Part shown: positions 11,324-21,200 of the stretch, one piece after another
How the letters are laid out: the number at the start of each line of letters is the position of its first letter
Position numbering within the stretch: position 1 is the stretch's first letter
Origin: an uncultured bacterium
GTDB lineage: Bacteria; Planctomycetota; GCA-002687715
Length of the DNA: 64,000 nucleotides
NCBI GenBank assembly: GCA_902826835.1
Contig: CADEGH010000006.1
Coordinates: forward strand, 41,711-105,710
Direction of reading: 5' to 3'
Made by a program: the position numbers and the translations under genes
Notes under the pieces: generated by a model
What the model was told of the DNA's origin: nothing
The model's input: only the letters and a program-made list of their open reading frames with translations
Databases searched by the model: none

Positions 11324-13075
11324 GTGTTTCGATTCCTCAAGGACCCGGATGTGCTGGCGTCGGCGCGCGAACACCGCTCGCTCCTGTGGTCGGGAGCGTG
11401 GGCGGTACTCGGCCGGGGATTCCTCCCCCTCGCCGGCCCTTGGTTCCTCGGCCGCTCCATCGACATCGTGGTGGCGGCCGGATCGAATCACGCCCTTTGG
11501 CGCTATGTCGGTTGGATGATGGCCTTTGCGGTCTTCACCGCCGCCTGCCAGTTTTGGATGCGTTGGGTGATCATCGGCTGGAGTCGCGTCGCCGAGCTTA
11601 GGACTCGCAACTCACTGTTCGGCCATCTGCTGGGACTGCCGATTCCGTGGTTCGACCGCAGTCGTACCGGCGATCTCCTCTCCCGATTGAACTCCGACGT
11701 CGAGGCGGTGCGCATGGGTTACGGCCCAGGCGTAATGCACGCGATGGCGACCGGCCTCACAACCATCGGGGCGGTGATCTTGATGGTGTCGAAAAACCCC
11801 CTCCTCGCCGGCCTCGCCCTCCTGCCTCTTTTTTTCCTCTTCTTCTCGATGAAGCGGCTCTTGCCTTCGATCCACGATCTGTCGACCGCGGTGCAGGAGA
11901 GCCAGTCCACCTTGTCGGCCCGCGCCCAAGAGGCGTTCAGCGGCGCCCGCGTCATCAAAGCCTTCAGCCGGGAAGACCACGAGAACGAGGCCTTTCGCCA
12001 GCTCTCGCAAGGAGTGGCGGAACGCAACGTCGCGCTTGCCAAGAAGCGGGCGGTGCTCAACTGCCTGGTGGAAGGCCTGGGCGGACTCTCCCTGCTTGTC
12101 GTGACCATCGTCGGCGGGTTGATGATCCTCCGCGAATCCATGACGATCGGGACCTTCACCGCGTTTTTCGCGTACTTGAACCAACTGATTTGGCCCATGA
12201 TCGCCCTCGGTTGGACGCTCTCCCTGTATCAGCGCGCCGATGCGTCGTTCGATCGCTTGAATGCGCTGCGGCAGGTCGCGCCCGCCCAAACCGGAGGGCA
12301 CGCGCCCGGGCTGCCCTCGGACGGTGGACTGGGTATCCGCATCCGCAACCTGACCTTCCGCTATCCGGATTCACCACGGCTCGCCCTCTCCGAGCTCAGC
12401 GTCGAGATTCCTCGAGGCTCGGTGCTCGGCATCGTCGGTCGGACGGCGGCTGGCAAATCCACCTTGCTGAAGCTCCTGCTTCGGCTGCATGAGCCGGCCC
12501 CGGGCACGATCGAGATCGAGGGCTCCGACATCGCCTCGTGGTCGTTGGACCATCTGCGCCAACAAATCTCCGTGGTCCCTCAGGAGAGTTTCCTGTTCAG
12601 CGACAGCATGGCCGCCAACATCGCGTTTGGCGTCGACCACGCGGACCGAGCCGCCATCGAGGCCGCGGCGCGGGCGGCGGGCCTCGAGGACGACCTCCGG
12701 AGTTTTCCGGATGGCTTGGACACGGTGGTCGGGGAACGGGGCATCACCCTTTCGGGCGGTCAGCGGCAGCGTGTGGCTCTCGCGCGAGCTCTGCTGCGGC
12801 GCTCGCCGATCTTGCTTTTGGACGACGCGCTCTCCTCGGTAGATGTGGCCACCGAGCGGGTGATTTTGGATGGCTGGCGAGAGCACTTGCGGGCCCGCAC
12901 CACGATCATCGTGAGCCATCGCCTCTCGTCCATAGTCGAGGCGGATCAAATCATCGTGCTCGAATCGGGTCGGATCATCGAGCGCGGCCATCATCAGGAC
13001 CTCTTGGCACAAGGGGGCCTCTACGCCCGGCTCTTCCGCCTCCAGCAGGATGAGCGCGAGTTGGAGAGCCTCTGA
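11324..13075 (+). CDS. ABC exporter subunit, MdlA/YheI-like (degenerate ATP site)
   Basis: 583 residues from a GTG start (VFRFLKDP); the frame continues upstream but overlaps lpxK and lacks typical sequence. An N-terminal six-helix exporter domain is followed by an ATPase with Walker A VGRTAAGKST (near 372), signature LSGGQ (near 475), Walker B ILLLDDALSSVD and H-loop SHRLSS. The residue after the Walker B aspartate is Asp501, not the catalytic Glu. In MdlA/YheI/TM287-type subunits this marks the degenerate half of a heterodimer. The partner starts on the last base of this gene. MsbA is a less likely identity despite the lipid A genes nearby. Substrate unknown. Confidence 0.88.
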   Translation: MFRFLKDPDVLASAREHRSLLWSGAWAVLGRGFLPLAGPWFLGRSIDIVVAAGSNHALWRYVGWMMAFAVFTAACQFWMRWVIIGWSRVAELRTRNSLFGHLLGLPIPWFDRSRTGDLLSRLNSDVEAVRMGYGPGVMHAMATGLTTIGAVILMVSKNPLLAGLALLPLFFLFFSMKRLLPSIHDLSTAVQESQSTLSARAQEAFSGARVIKAFSREDHENEAFRQLSQGVAERNVALAKKRAVLNCLVEGLGGLSLLVVTIVGGLMILRESMTIGTFTAFFAYLNQLIWPMIALGWTLSLYQRADASFDRLNALRQVAPAQTGGHAPGLPSDGGLGIRIRNLTFRYPDSPRLALSELSVEIPRGSVLGIVGRTAAGKSTLLKLLLRLHEPAPGTIEIEGSDIASWSLDHLRQQISVVPQESFLFSDSMAANIAFGVDHADRAAIEAAARAAGLEDDLRSFPDGLDTVVGERGITLSGGQRQRVALARALLRRSPILLLDDALSSVDVATERVILDGWREHLRARTTIIVSHRLSSIVEADQIIVLESGRIIERGHHQDLLAQGGLYARLFRLQQDERELESL

Positions 13076-14871
13076 TGGCGCATGATCCGGAAGAATTGTC
13101 GGGCCGGGCGTTCGATCGCAAATTGCTGCGGCGACTCTTGCGATTCGCGCTCCCCTACCGTCGCGAGTTCATGACCTCGACGGGGATGCTGCTCTGCATC
13201 TCGGCGATGGCTCTGGCGGGCCCCCTCTTACTCCGCGACTTGATCAATGGAGTCCTGTCGCACCACGCCGAAGCCGGGAGCGGAGCCGGTTCGGGGGACG
13301 AGGCCCTCGGGGCTCTGCTCTTCACCTCCGGCGTGCTCTTGGTCCTCGGCATCCTGACTTTCGGGTTGCGCTTCCTCCAGATTCGCCTCACGAATCGAAC
13401 CGGGCAGCGCGTCATTCACGATCTGCGCACCCGCCTCTACGACCACATCACCAAGCGCAGCCTGAAATTCTTCGACCAAAATCCGGTGGGAAAACTCGTG
13501 ACCAGGGTCACGAGCGACATCGAGACCCTGAACGAGTTTTTTGTCGCCGGCATCGACGTCTTGCTCTACGACCTCGTGCGCATCATCGGCATCGTGGCGA
13601 TCCTGTTCATCGTCGATTGGCAAATGGCTCTGGTGACCCTGTCGGTCGTGCCTCTCATCCTCGCCTGGAGCTTCGTTTTCCAACGGCGGGCTCGCCGCTT
13701 GTTCCGAGTGGTGCGGGGCGAAGTCGGCAAGTTGAACGCTTCGCTGAACGAGTACTTGTCCGGGGTGCGTCTCATCCAATCGTTGCGTCGCGAGAAGGCG
13801 GTGCTGGCCAAGTTTTCTGCGGACAACCGTTCGCTCAAGAACGCCCACGTGGCCACGGTCTGGAACTTCGCTTGGTTCTTCCCCGGTCTCGAATTGTTGC
13901 CGGCGTTGGGAACTGCCATGCTCCTCGTGGTCGGTCACTCGCGCGTGCGCGAAGGCGATCTCCAGGTGGGCGATGTGATCATGTTCTGGACCTATCTCGG
14001 GCACTTCCTCGAGCCGCTGCGTCAGGTCGCTGACAAGTACAACGTTCTGCAGGGAGCGGTGGCCGCGGGTGAGCGGGTGTTCCGCGTGCTGGACGATGAG
14101 ACCGCGCTGCCGCTTGCCCCTGACGCGTCTCCGGTGGCGCGGGTGCGGGGAGCGGTGAGCTTCCGGGACGTCCACTTCGCCTACGACGATCGCAAGCCCG
14201 TCTTGAAGGGGATCAGCTTCGACATGTCGGCCGGAGCCAAATTCGCTCTGGTCGGGCCGACCGGATCCGGCAAGAGCACGATCATCAGCCTGCTGAGCCG
14301 CTTCTACGATCCGACGCAGGGGGTGATCACCCTCGACGGTCAAGATCTTCGGACCTACGAATTGGCGGGACTGCGGCGGCAGATCGGCGTCGTCCTCCAA
14401 GACGTGTTCCTCTTCGAGGGCACAGTGCGCGAGAATCTCCATCTCGGACGCACCGAACTCACCGACGAGGCTCTCCTGGCGGCGGCTTCCGCGGTGCAAG
14501 CCTTGCCGGTGATCGAGCGGCTCGGTGGTCTTTCAGGCCACATTCAGGAGCGCGGTTCGACTCTGAGCGTGGGTGAAAAGCAGTTGTTGGCGTTTGCGCG
14601 CACGATGGCGCACGATCCCGCGGTCTTGGTGCTCGACGAAGCGACGGCCCACATTGACACCGCCACTGAACTCTTGGTGCAATCCGCGATCGCACGGTTG
14701 ACGCAGGGGCGCACCACGCTGGCGATCGCACACCGCCTGAGCACCATTCAGAGCTCCGACTGCATCCTCGTCCTCCACCATGGGGAACTCCGCGAGCGAG
14801 GCACTCACGAACAACTGCTGCGCGAGAACGGGATCTACGCGCGCCTATCCCGCCTTCAGTCCTTGGCCTGA
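13075..14871 (+). CDS. ABC exporter subunit, MdlB/YheH-like (catalytic ATP site)
   Basis: 598 residues; its ATG overlaps the partner's TGA by one base. Transmembrane exporter domain, then Walker A VGPTGSGKST (near 392), non-canonical signature LSVGE (near 496), Walker B VLVLDEATAHID with the catalytic Glu522, and H-loop IAHRLSTI. LSVGEKQ together with a Glu-bearing Walker B is the pattern of the MdlB-type partner. In the dimer its signature would face the Asp-containing Walker B of the first subunit, making one degenerate and one competent ATP site. The 3' end overlaps the convergent M50 gene by 16 bases. Confidence 0.88.
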   Translation: MAHDPEELSGRAFDRKLLRRLLRFALPYRREFMTSTGMLLCISAMALAGPLLLRDLINGVLSHHAEAGSGAGSGDEALGALLFTSGVLLVLGILTFGLRFLQIRLTNRTGQRVIHDLRTRLYDHITKRSLKFFDQNPVGKLVTRVTSDIETLNEFFVAGIDVLLYDLVRIIGIVAILFIVDWQMALVTLSVVPLILAWSFVFQRRARRLFRVVRGEVGKLNASLNEYLSGVRLIQSLRREKAVLAKFSADNRSLKNAHVATVWNFAWFFPGLELLPALGTAMLLVVGHSRVREGDLQVGDVIMFWTYLGHFLEPLRQVADKYNVLQGAVAAGERVFRVLDDETALPLAPDASPVARVRGAVSFRDVHFAYDDRKPVLKGISFDMSAGAKFALVGPTGSGKSTIISLLSRFYDPTQGVITLDGQDLRTYELAGLRRQIGVVLQDVFLFEGTVRENLHLGRTELTDEALLAAASAVQALPVIERLGGLSGHIQERGSTLSVGEKQLLAFARTMAHDPAVLVLDEATAHIDTATELLVQSAIARLTQGRTTLAIAHRLSTIQSSDCILVLHHGELRERGTHEQLLRENGIYARLSRLQSLA

Positions 14872-15644
14872 GGCGGGTTCGGCGCGGTTTCCCCGGGGAT
14901 CGCCGCCGCCGGGGCTTCACCGGGAGGGGGGATCGGCGCCACCGACGGAAGGGCATCCAGGTGGGTCCTGAGGCGCTGCTCTTCGTCGCGGCGGGCCAGT
15001 CGATCCGCTTCCTTGGCGCCCACGATCAAGATCAGAATGCCGAGAAACGGGAGTGGCCACAGCAGCGGTTGGGTGGGATCGACCAGGACGCTGAGCATCA
15101 AGATGAGCGCCAGGATTCGTCCCAATGAGAGGGCCCACCGCGTGGCGTCCCGATAACCGAGCCATCGCCAGAGTAGGGAACGGAAGATCCTCCCTCCGTC
15201 CATGGGGAACGCCGGGAAGAGATTTCCGAAGCCGAGCATGAGGTTGGTGAGAACCCAAACGGAGGTCAGGGGCGGCGGGTGATCGAAAGGCGGGATCCAG
15301 GCCGGTTGGGCGACCAAGAGGACCGGGAACCCCAGCGCCAAATTGGTGAGTGGACCCGCGAGGGCGACCCAAAACTCCTGTCGCGGCGTGCTCGGAGCCT
15401 GAATGCGCGCGGCGCCCCCGAACAAGAGAATGGCCACCTCACCCACCTCGAGGCCGAAGGCTCGGGCCACCAGGGCATGTCCGAGTTCGTGCATCAAGAC
15501 CGCAAGGAGGACGGTCGAGATTCCCAGGACCAAATTCAGGGCGCGTCCGGCGTCCTGCGTGAGGGCGAAATAAAACGCCCCCCCGAGGACCAGGGTGGAG
15601 ACCAGGCTATTTTGAATGCGGAGAGGGATACCCAAAATCGGCAT
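14856..15644 (-). CDS. Site-2 protease family zinc metallopeptidase (M50)
   Basis: 262 residues starting at MPILGIPLRIQNS; upstream residues in the frame are proline/arginine-rich and look non-coding. An intramembrane protease: the zinc site HELGH lies in a hydrophobic helix near 55-60, and the second conserved motif NLFPAFPMDGGR (near 145) supplies the Asp ligand. About six membrane segments, then a charged, proline-rich cytoplasmic tail. No PDZ domain, so it resembles the small SpoIVFB-like branch more than RseP. Substrate unknown. Confidence 0.87.
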   Translation of the reverse strand: MPILGIPLRIQNSLVSTLVLGGAFYFALTQDAGRALNLVLGISTVLLAVLMHELGHALVARAFGLEVGEVAILLFGGAARIQAPSTPRQEFWVALAGPLTNLALGFPVLLVAQPAWIPPFDHPPPLTSVWVLTNLMLGFGNLFPAFPMDGGRIFRSLLWRWLGYRDATRWALSLGRILALILMLSVLVDPTQPLLWPLPFLGILILIVGAKEADRLARRDEEQRLRTHLDALPSVAPIPPPGEAPAAAIPGETAPNPPQAKD

Positions 15645-15669
15645 GGGCGAGGGGCGCTCGGACCGATGG

Positions 15670-15675
15670 TAGCGT
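15670..15675 (+). promoter_or_regulatory. Candidate -10 element for a leaderless transcript
   Basis: TAGCGT ends 6 bases before the ATG of the 55-residue miniprotein, so transcription would start at or next to the start codon. No Shine-Dalgarno sequence lies upstream of that ATG, and no clear -35 is seen. Confidence 0.3.
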
Positions 15676-15681
15676 CCTTCG

Positions 15682-15849
15682 ATGGGCACCCTGGGTAAGG
15701 CACTGCAGGTCTTGGGACTCGGAATGACCGGCTTCGCCGCGATCGCGGGTTTTGCGAGCCGGGTTTCCGAGGGTTTTTTCATCTCGGTGGGGCTCGGAGG
15801 GTTCTTGGTGTTCGCCGCCGGCGGGTTTTTCCGAGGGCGTACCTCGTGA
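15682..15849 (+). CDS. 55-residue two-helix membrane miniprotein
   Basis: A short open frame, MGTLGKALQVLG to GGFFRGRTS, with two hydrophobic stretches (about 7-24 and 31-50) separated by RVSEG and a positively charged end: a membrane hairpin. Its stop overlaps the start of the UMF1 transporter gene by 4 bases (GTGA), a coupling arrangement seen repeatedly in this window, which argues that it is translated. Function unknown; it may assist the transporter or only prime its translation. No homologue is recognised by eye. Confidence 0.6.
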   Translation: MGTLGKALQVLGLGMTGFAAIAGFASRVSEGFFISVGLGGFLVFAAGGFFRGRTS

Positions 15850-17108
15850 CTATAGAGTCTCCGCCGGTGACCCGTCGCGAGCAGTGGTGCTGGGCGGGTT
15901 TCGACTTCGCGAACTCGTCCTTCACGACCGTGATCACCACCGTCGTATACGCCGCCTGGTTCGAGGGGAAAATCATCGGCGCCGGCGGATATCTCGGGAT
16001 CTCCGGTGACAGTTGGTGGGGGCTGCTGCAGGCTCTCTCGCAGGTTCTCGTCTTGCTCACGGCTCCCGCGATCGGGGCCGCCGCGGACCGCGGCGCCCGC
16101 AAGAAGGTCTTCCTCACTCGGGCCTGGATCCTCTGCGCGATCACCACCGCTTCCCTCTCGTTCGTGCCCCTGCCGTGGATCGTTCCCGCCATGGTGTTGG
16201 TGGTGCTCGCGACGATGGCCTTTTCGGTGGGCGAAAACGTCGTTGCGGGGTTTCTGCCGGAGTTGGCCCCGGCGTCGCAGATGGGCCGCCTGTCCGCGCT
16301 CGGTTGGTCACTCGGATATTTCGGGGGGCTCTTCTCGCTGGTCCTTTCGCTCGCTTTGGTCGAGGTGGATGCGGTGGCGTGGGTTCCCCTCATGTGCGGG
16401 GCGTTTTTCTTCCTCGCCGGACTGCCGACCTACTTCGGTTTGCGGGAACGCGCGGTTCCGAATCCCGACGCTCCGCGCTCGCGGGGAGCCTGGCGAACCC
16501 TGGTGGCGCCCTTCCGGGAGCGACACCGCTATCCCGACCTCTTCCGATTCTTGGCCGCAATCCTCGGCTTCCAGGCCGGCGTCTCGATCGTGATCGCGTT
16601 TGCCTCGATCTACGCGGAACGGATCATCGGCCTCGGCAAGTCCGAGATCATCGTCCTCTTCATCGCCCTGCAACTCGCCGCCGCCGGCGGAGCGTTTCTC
16701 TTCGGCCGCTTGCAGGACCGTTACGGGAGTCGCTCCACCCTGGCCTGGACGCTCGTGTTTTGGATCGTGGCCGCAGTGCTGTGTGCCCTGTCCACGGGTC
16801 GCACGTCCTTCCTGATCGCAGCGATCCTGGCGGGAGCGGTGATGGGAGCCACTCAGTCCGGAAGTCGCGCCTTGGTCGGGGTCTTCTGCCCCCCCGGGCG
16901 GGAAGCCGAGTGGTTCGGCCTGTGGGGGTTTGCCACGAAGGGAGCCTCCGTGATCGGGCTCCTCGGTTACTCGCTCGGCCGTCAGTGGTTCGAGATGCGC
17001 ACCTGTATCCTCGGCACCGCCGCGTTTTTCTTGATCGGTCTCGTTCTGCTTCTGCGCATCGATGTCGAACGCGGGATCGCCGCCGCGCGCTCGCCGACTG
17101 TGAACTAA
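15846..17108 (+). CDS. UMF1-family MFS transporter
   Basis: 420 residues from a GTG start within the overlap with the miniprotein gene. About 12 membrane segments. The N-terminus (WAGFDFANSSFTTVITTVVYAAWF) matches the opening of the UMF1/Atg22-like branch of the major facilitator superfamily, where WxxYDxANSxFxT is typical. The loop AADRGARKK after the second or third helix is the usual MFS cytoplasmic motif. Substrate is not predictable; some Atg22 relatives export amino acids from vacuoles. The end overlaps the GYF_2 gene by 4 bases, tail to tail. Confidence 0.83.
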   Translation: MTIESPPVTRREQWCWAGFDFANSSFTTVITTVVYAAWFEGKIIGAGGYLGISGDSWWGLLQALSQVLVLLTAPAIGAAADRGARKKVFLTRAWILCAITTASLSFVPLPWIVPAMVLVVLATMAFSVGENVVAGFLPELAPASQMGRLSALGWSLGYFGGLFSLVLSLALVEVDAVAWVPLMCGAFFFLAGLPTYFGLRERAVPNPDAPRSRGAWRTLVAPFRERHRYPDLFRFLAAILGFQAGVSIVIAFASIYAERIIGLGKSEIIVLFIALQLAAAGGAFLFGRLQDRYGSRSTLAWTLVFWIVAAVLCALSTGRTSFLIAAILAGAVMGATQSGSRALVGVFCPPGREAEWFGLWGFATKGASVIGLLGYSLGRQWFEMRTCILGTAAFFLIGLVLLLRIDVERGIAAARSPTVN

Positions 17109-18061
17109 CGGCCGCGCCGCCGCGCCGAGCCGGCGTGGCGCCCCTTGGGCAGCACGAAGCCGGAGAGCGTGATCAAAGCCCCCGCCAGGAGCGCCAAGAA
17201 AAATGCGATCTCGGTGGTTTGGGTCTCTTGCCGCAGGCCCTCCCGCTCGATCGGAAAAGTCCCGTGGAAGAGTCCGAGCTGGCGGAAGGCCACGGTGGCG
17301 GCGAGGGCGAGCAGGCCAAAGCTCACCGTGCACAGGACGGCCGAGGGGCTCGCGCCCCGGTGCGCGCTGACGGTGAGGGCGACCAGGATGGCCACAAAAC
17401 TGCCGCCCCCGAGCAGTCCGATCATGGCCAGCCCGAGCCATCGGGTCTGGGTGAGGGGGCCCGCGGCCAGGCTAGCCGAGGTGAGTTGCACGCGGGCGGT
17501 CTCCGGGTCGATGCGCTGGAGGAGATCGCCGTAACTTTTGCGGCGGCGCACTTCTTCGAGCAACCGATTGCGGGCGTCCCCTTGCAGGTTGAACGACTCG
17601 ACGTCGAGCTTCAGTCCGACATCGAGGGCCGTGAAGTCGAACCCCAAGTGGGCGTCCCGGCCGAGGGCGGGCAGTTCGACTTCAAAGTCGTAGCTCACCA
17701 TGGTCGGTTTCACGAAGATCGCCGCGCAGCAAATGGCGGCGAGCGTGGCGAGGAGCACCGCCCAGGGGCTCTTTTTGGGCGGCGGCGGTGGTTCGGTTCG
17801 CGCCGCCGGAGCGGGCGGGCGCGCCGCGCGGGTCGGCATCGCTCCGCCACCGGCCCTTTCCTCCGCGGGCAAGGGAGCGTCGGTGCGGAACAGGTAGTCG
17901 AGGCTGGCCCTCGGGTAGTAGAGCTCCGGCGTCGCGGATTCGGCGATTTCGAGGTCGGCCGGCAATCGGCCCGCGCGATCCAACTCGCGCATGCGTTCAA
18001 GTCCGTAAGGACCATGGACTCGACCCTGGTAACGCAGGAAGTATTGCGGGGCATTCCCCAT
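17105..18061 (-). CDS. GYF_2 (DUF4339) domain membrane protein
   Basis: 318 residues starting at MGNAPQYFLRYQG. The first 60 residues form a GYF_2 domain (YFLRYQGRVHGPYGLERM, then GRLPADLEI), normally a module binding proline-rich peptides. A proline-rich linker follows, then one membrane segment near 125, a middle domain with alternating charged strands (about 140-215), and three more membrane segments. No Shine-Dalgarno is clear. GYF_2 plus membrane helices is common in Planctomycetota and of unknown role; the proline-rich protein encoded at 22636-23262 would be the kind of ligand such a domain binds, though nothing links the two directly. Confidence 0.65.
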   Translation of the reverse strand: MGNAPQYFLRYQGRVHGPYGLERMRELDRAGRLPADLEIAESATPELYYPRASLDYLFRTDAPLPAEERAGGGAMPTRAARPPAPAARTEPPPPPKKSPWAVLLATLAAICCAAIFVKPTMVSYDFEVELPALGRDAHLGFDFTALDVGLKLDVESFNLQGDARNRLLEEVRRRKSYGDLLQRIDPETARVQLTSASLAAGPLTQTRWLGLAMIGLLGGGSFVAILVALTVSAHRGASPSAVLCTVSFGLLALAATVAFRQLGLFHGTFPIEREGLRQETQTTEIAFFLALLAGALITLSGFVLPKGRHAGSARRRGR

Positions 18062-18155
18062 GGCGCCGTCGGTCTCGAGGGGTCGGTGAGTGCTTTTAGC
18101 CCCGGGCGCGAGCGACCATGTCCGCTGGCGAGGCGCGATCTTCCGGTTCGCATCG

Positions 18156-18186
18156 AAAACGGCCCCGGAGGAATGGTCGGGGGCCG
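18156..18186 (-). terminator. Intrinsic terminator after dnaE2
   Basis: On the minus strand, CGGCCCC and GGGGCCG form a perfect 7-base-pair stem with a 13-base loop, directly followed by TTTT. It lies 46-76 bases past the dnaE2 stop and before the GYF_2 gene, so it would end the dinB-dnaE2 message. Confidence 0.55.
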
Positions 18187-18231
18187 GTCCTTGCCGTCGC
18201 CTCCCGGGGGCGGCCTGGCAACTGCGGGCTC

Positions 18232-21200
18232 TTAGCCAGGAACCAGCCAATCGTCAATGTCGTCACGCTCCCGGTGAGGCAAGAACGGCGAGGGCAGCGC
18301 ATCGCGCGACGGTTGCGCGGCAAAGTCCATGACCCGGATCACGATGGCGCCGTGGGTCTCCTCCACGAGGCCTCGCATGAAATAAGGCCCTTCGTCGGTG
18401 ATGCGATCCCCGAGGCGGGTCTCCACGTCGGGAAAAAAAACTCCTTCGATCGGCCCGGTCTGGTCTTCCAGCGTGATGAATCGCATGGAGGGCCCCTTCT
18501 TCGTGCGGGTGCGGCGGGTGGCGGAGCACCATCCGAAGGTGTTGACGACGCGCCCCGCCGCCGCTGGTAGGTCGACGGCGGCGGTGACACTCCACGCCGG
18601 ATCGGGTTGGCCGAATACCGCGGCGCCTCCGAAGATCGGCAGCCCGAGGAGGGAGTACTCCAGGCGTCGTTTGCGGCGCTCGTCGTAGTCGGGCAAACGA
18701 GGCAGCACCGGTTCGTGACGACGCCCCGGCGGAAAGAGTGGGCAAGCGGGTTCCGGCGCTTCGCGACGCAGGAGCTCAAGGCGCCACAACAACTCGGGGC
18801 GTGGGCGATCCCAGGCGTCGCAGGCTCCGGCGAGGATGAGATGACGAGCCTCCCGTCGATCCGGCTGGACACGCTCGTGCAGTTCGCGCAGAGAAAAGAA
18901 GGGCCCGTTTTGCGTGCGATCGGTCAACAAGCGGTCGAGGGTGCGCGCACTCATCCCCTTGATGCTCGCGAGTCCGAGGCGGATGGCGCCTTGGTCCAGG
19001 TCCAACTCGAGGGCACTGCGATTGACATCGGGCAAAAGGAAACGCACGCCCCATCGCCGGGCCTCCTCGACGTAGACCCGATCGGGGTAATAGCCGCGGT
19101 CGTTTCTCAGGACGGCGCAAAAATAAGCGGCGGGGTAACGACTCTTGAGCCACAATTCCTCGAACGCCAAATGTCCGTACACCGCCGCGTGGGCTTTGCA
19201 GTAGGAAAAGGCGGCGAAGCGACCGATGCTTTCCCAGACCGCATCGGCGACGATCCGCTCGATCCCGCGTGCTTGGGCTTCTTCCTGGTAGCGCTGCTTC
19301 AGGGCGACGAGCAGCGACGGGTCTTTCTTTTTGCCGAGCGCCGCCCGGAGGATGTCCCCCTCTTCGAGAGTCCAGCCCGCGAGGGCGGCACACACCCGCA
19401 GGATGTCTTCTTGATACAGCATGATCCCGAAGGTGCGGGAGAGCACGGGCACCAAACAAGGATGGGGATAGCTGACCGGTTCTTGGCCGCGGGCGCGACG
19501 GATGTAGGCGTCTTTCATTCCCGCCCCCGCCGGGCCGGGGCGAATGAGCGAAATGGCATCGATTACTTCCCGACGGCTGCGGGCGCCCATTTCGATCAAA
19601 AGCTTGCGCATGCCGGGCGATTCGATCTGGAAACATCCGAGCGTGCGTCCACTTTGGAGCAAGGCCCGGACGGCGGGATCCTCGTCTGGGAGTTCTTCCA
19701 ATCGGGGGACCGGTTCTCCGGTTTTTTTCAGGAGCGCGACGGTGTCCCCGATGGTCGAGAGCGAGCGCTGGCCCAAGAGATCGATTTTCACGAGTCCCAG
19801 GGATTCGATCGCCCGCATCTCGTGCTGCGTGATGAGCGGGCCTTTGGCCGAGGGCACGACCGGAGTGGTCCAATAGAGAGGGCGATCGGAGATCACGATC
19901 CCGCCGGGGTGCATGCCGAGATGCCGCGGCAACCCCCGCAAGCGCCGCGCGAGTCGCCGTGCGAGATGCAGCCGATGGTCGGAATCCTCGCCCACTCCGA
20001 GCGGGTGCGGTGCCGACTCGGACCGATCGGGTTCCGATTCCGATTGGAAAGACCCGCGGCGCAGTTCGGTGGCCGAAAAGCCGAGGGCTTTGGCCGCTTC
20101 GCGAAAGGCCGATCGTGATTTCAACGTGATGTGTGTGCAGATGGTGGCGACGCGGTCGGCGCCGTAGCGCGCGTAGACGTGGGCGATGACTTCGTCGCGC
20201 CGGCGCCAGCAGAAATCGAGGTCGATGTCCGGCAAAGAGCGGCGCGACGGAGTGAGGAATCGTTCGAAGACGAGGTCGTAAGCGAGCGGATCGACCCGGG
20301 TGATTCCGAGGCAGAACACCACCAGGGAATTGGCCGCCGATCCCCGGCCGACAAACGGGATTCCCCGCTCTCGAGCAAAGGCCACGATCTCATCGACGAT
20401 CAGGAAGTAGCTGGCAAAGTCGAGGGCGGCGATGACCGACAGCTCCCGCTCGAGCCGCTCGTGGACGAGGGGGGGCAAGGGCATTCCGAAGTGCCGCTCT
20501 GCGCCGGCCACCGCAAGTCGCCGGAGACGTCCCTCGGCCGTCTCCCCCGCCGGCAACTCGATGTGCGGGAGTCGGGGGCGATCCAATTCCAGTTCGAGCT
20601 CGCATTGTTCCGCGACCCTGTGGGTCGCCGCAACGAGTTCCTCTTCGCCGCGATGCCGGGCGCGGAAAGCGGCGTTCGTGAGCAGCCGGGCTTTCTGGGA
20701 CACGAGTTCGTCGGCGTGGACGCGGGCCATCGTGGTTCGTCCGGCGATCGCTCGCACGAGTCGATGCAACGCATGATCCTGGGCGTCGCGGAAATGCACC
20801 GCCCCCGCCGCCACCGCGGGCACTCCGAGCGTGTGGGCCACTTCCCTCAATTGATTGGGCCGCTCCCCCGGGAGACGGATCACCGCTGCCCACAGGGAAT
20901 TTTCGAACGCTCCCGCCGCGTGGGGCAAAAAATCGGGGTCGGACACCAGCACGACCAGATCCGCGGCCGCGCGGCTCAAGTCTGCCAGGATCCGATCGGG
21001 CGAATTCCCGTGCACGCCGCTGATCGCCTGGTGCAGGGCGGCCAATCCTCGGGCATTGCGGGCCAAGGCAGTGCCGCGGATCCCGGCGTGATCGAAGTCG
21101 ACTCCGAGCAGGGGGCGGATGCCGGCGGATCGTGCCGCCTTCACGAACGCGACCGATCCCATCAGCGCGTGACGATCGGTCAACGCGCAGGTGGTGAACC

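Noticed and set aside
11324..14871. MsbA lipid A flippase as the identity of the ABC genes
   Set aside because: MsbA is a homodimer with a catalytic Glu in its single gene; here there are two genes with complementary Asp/Glu Walker B motifs and LSGGQ/LSVGE signatures.
16013..18235. A 740-codon plus-strand open frame
   Set aside because: It lies in another frame over the UMF1 gene and antisense to the GYF_2 gene; its translation is Arg/Pro/Gly-rich with no motif, as expected for shadow frames in GC-rich DNA.
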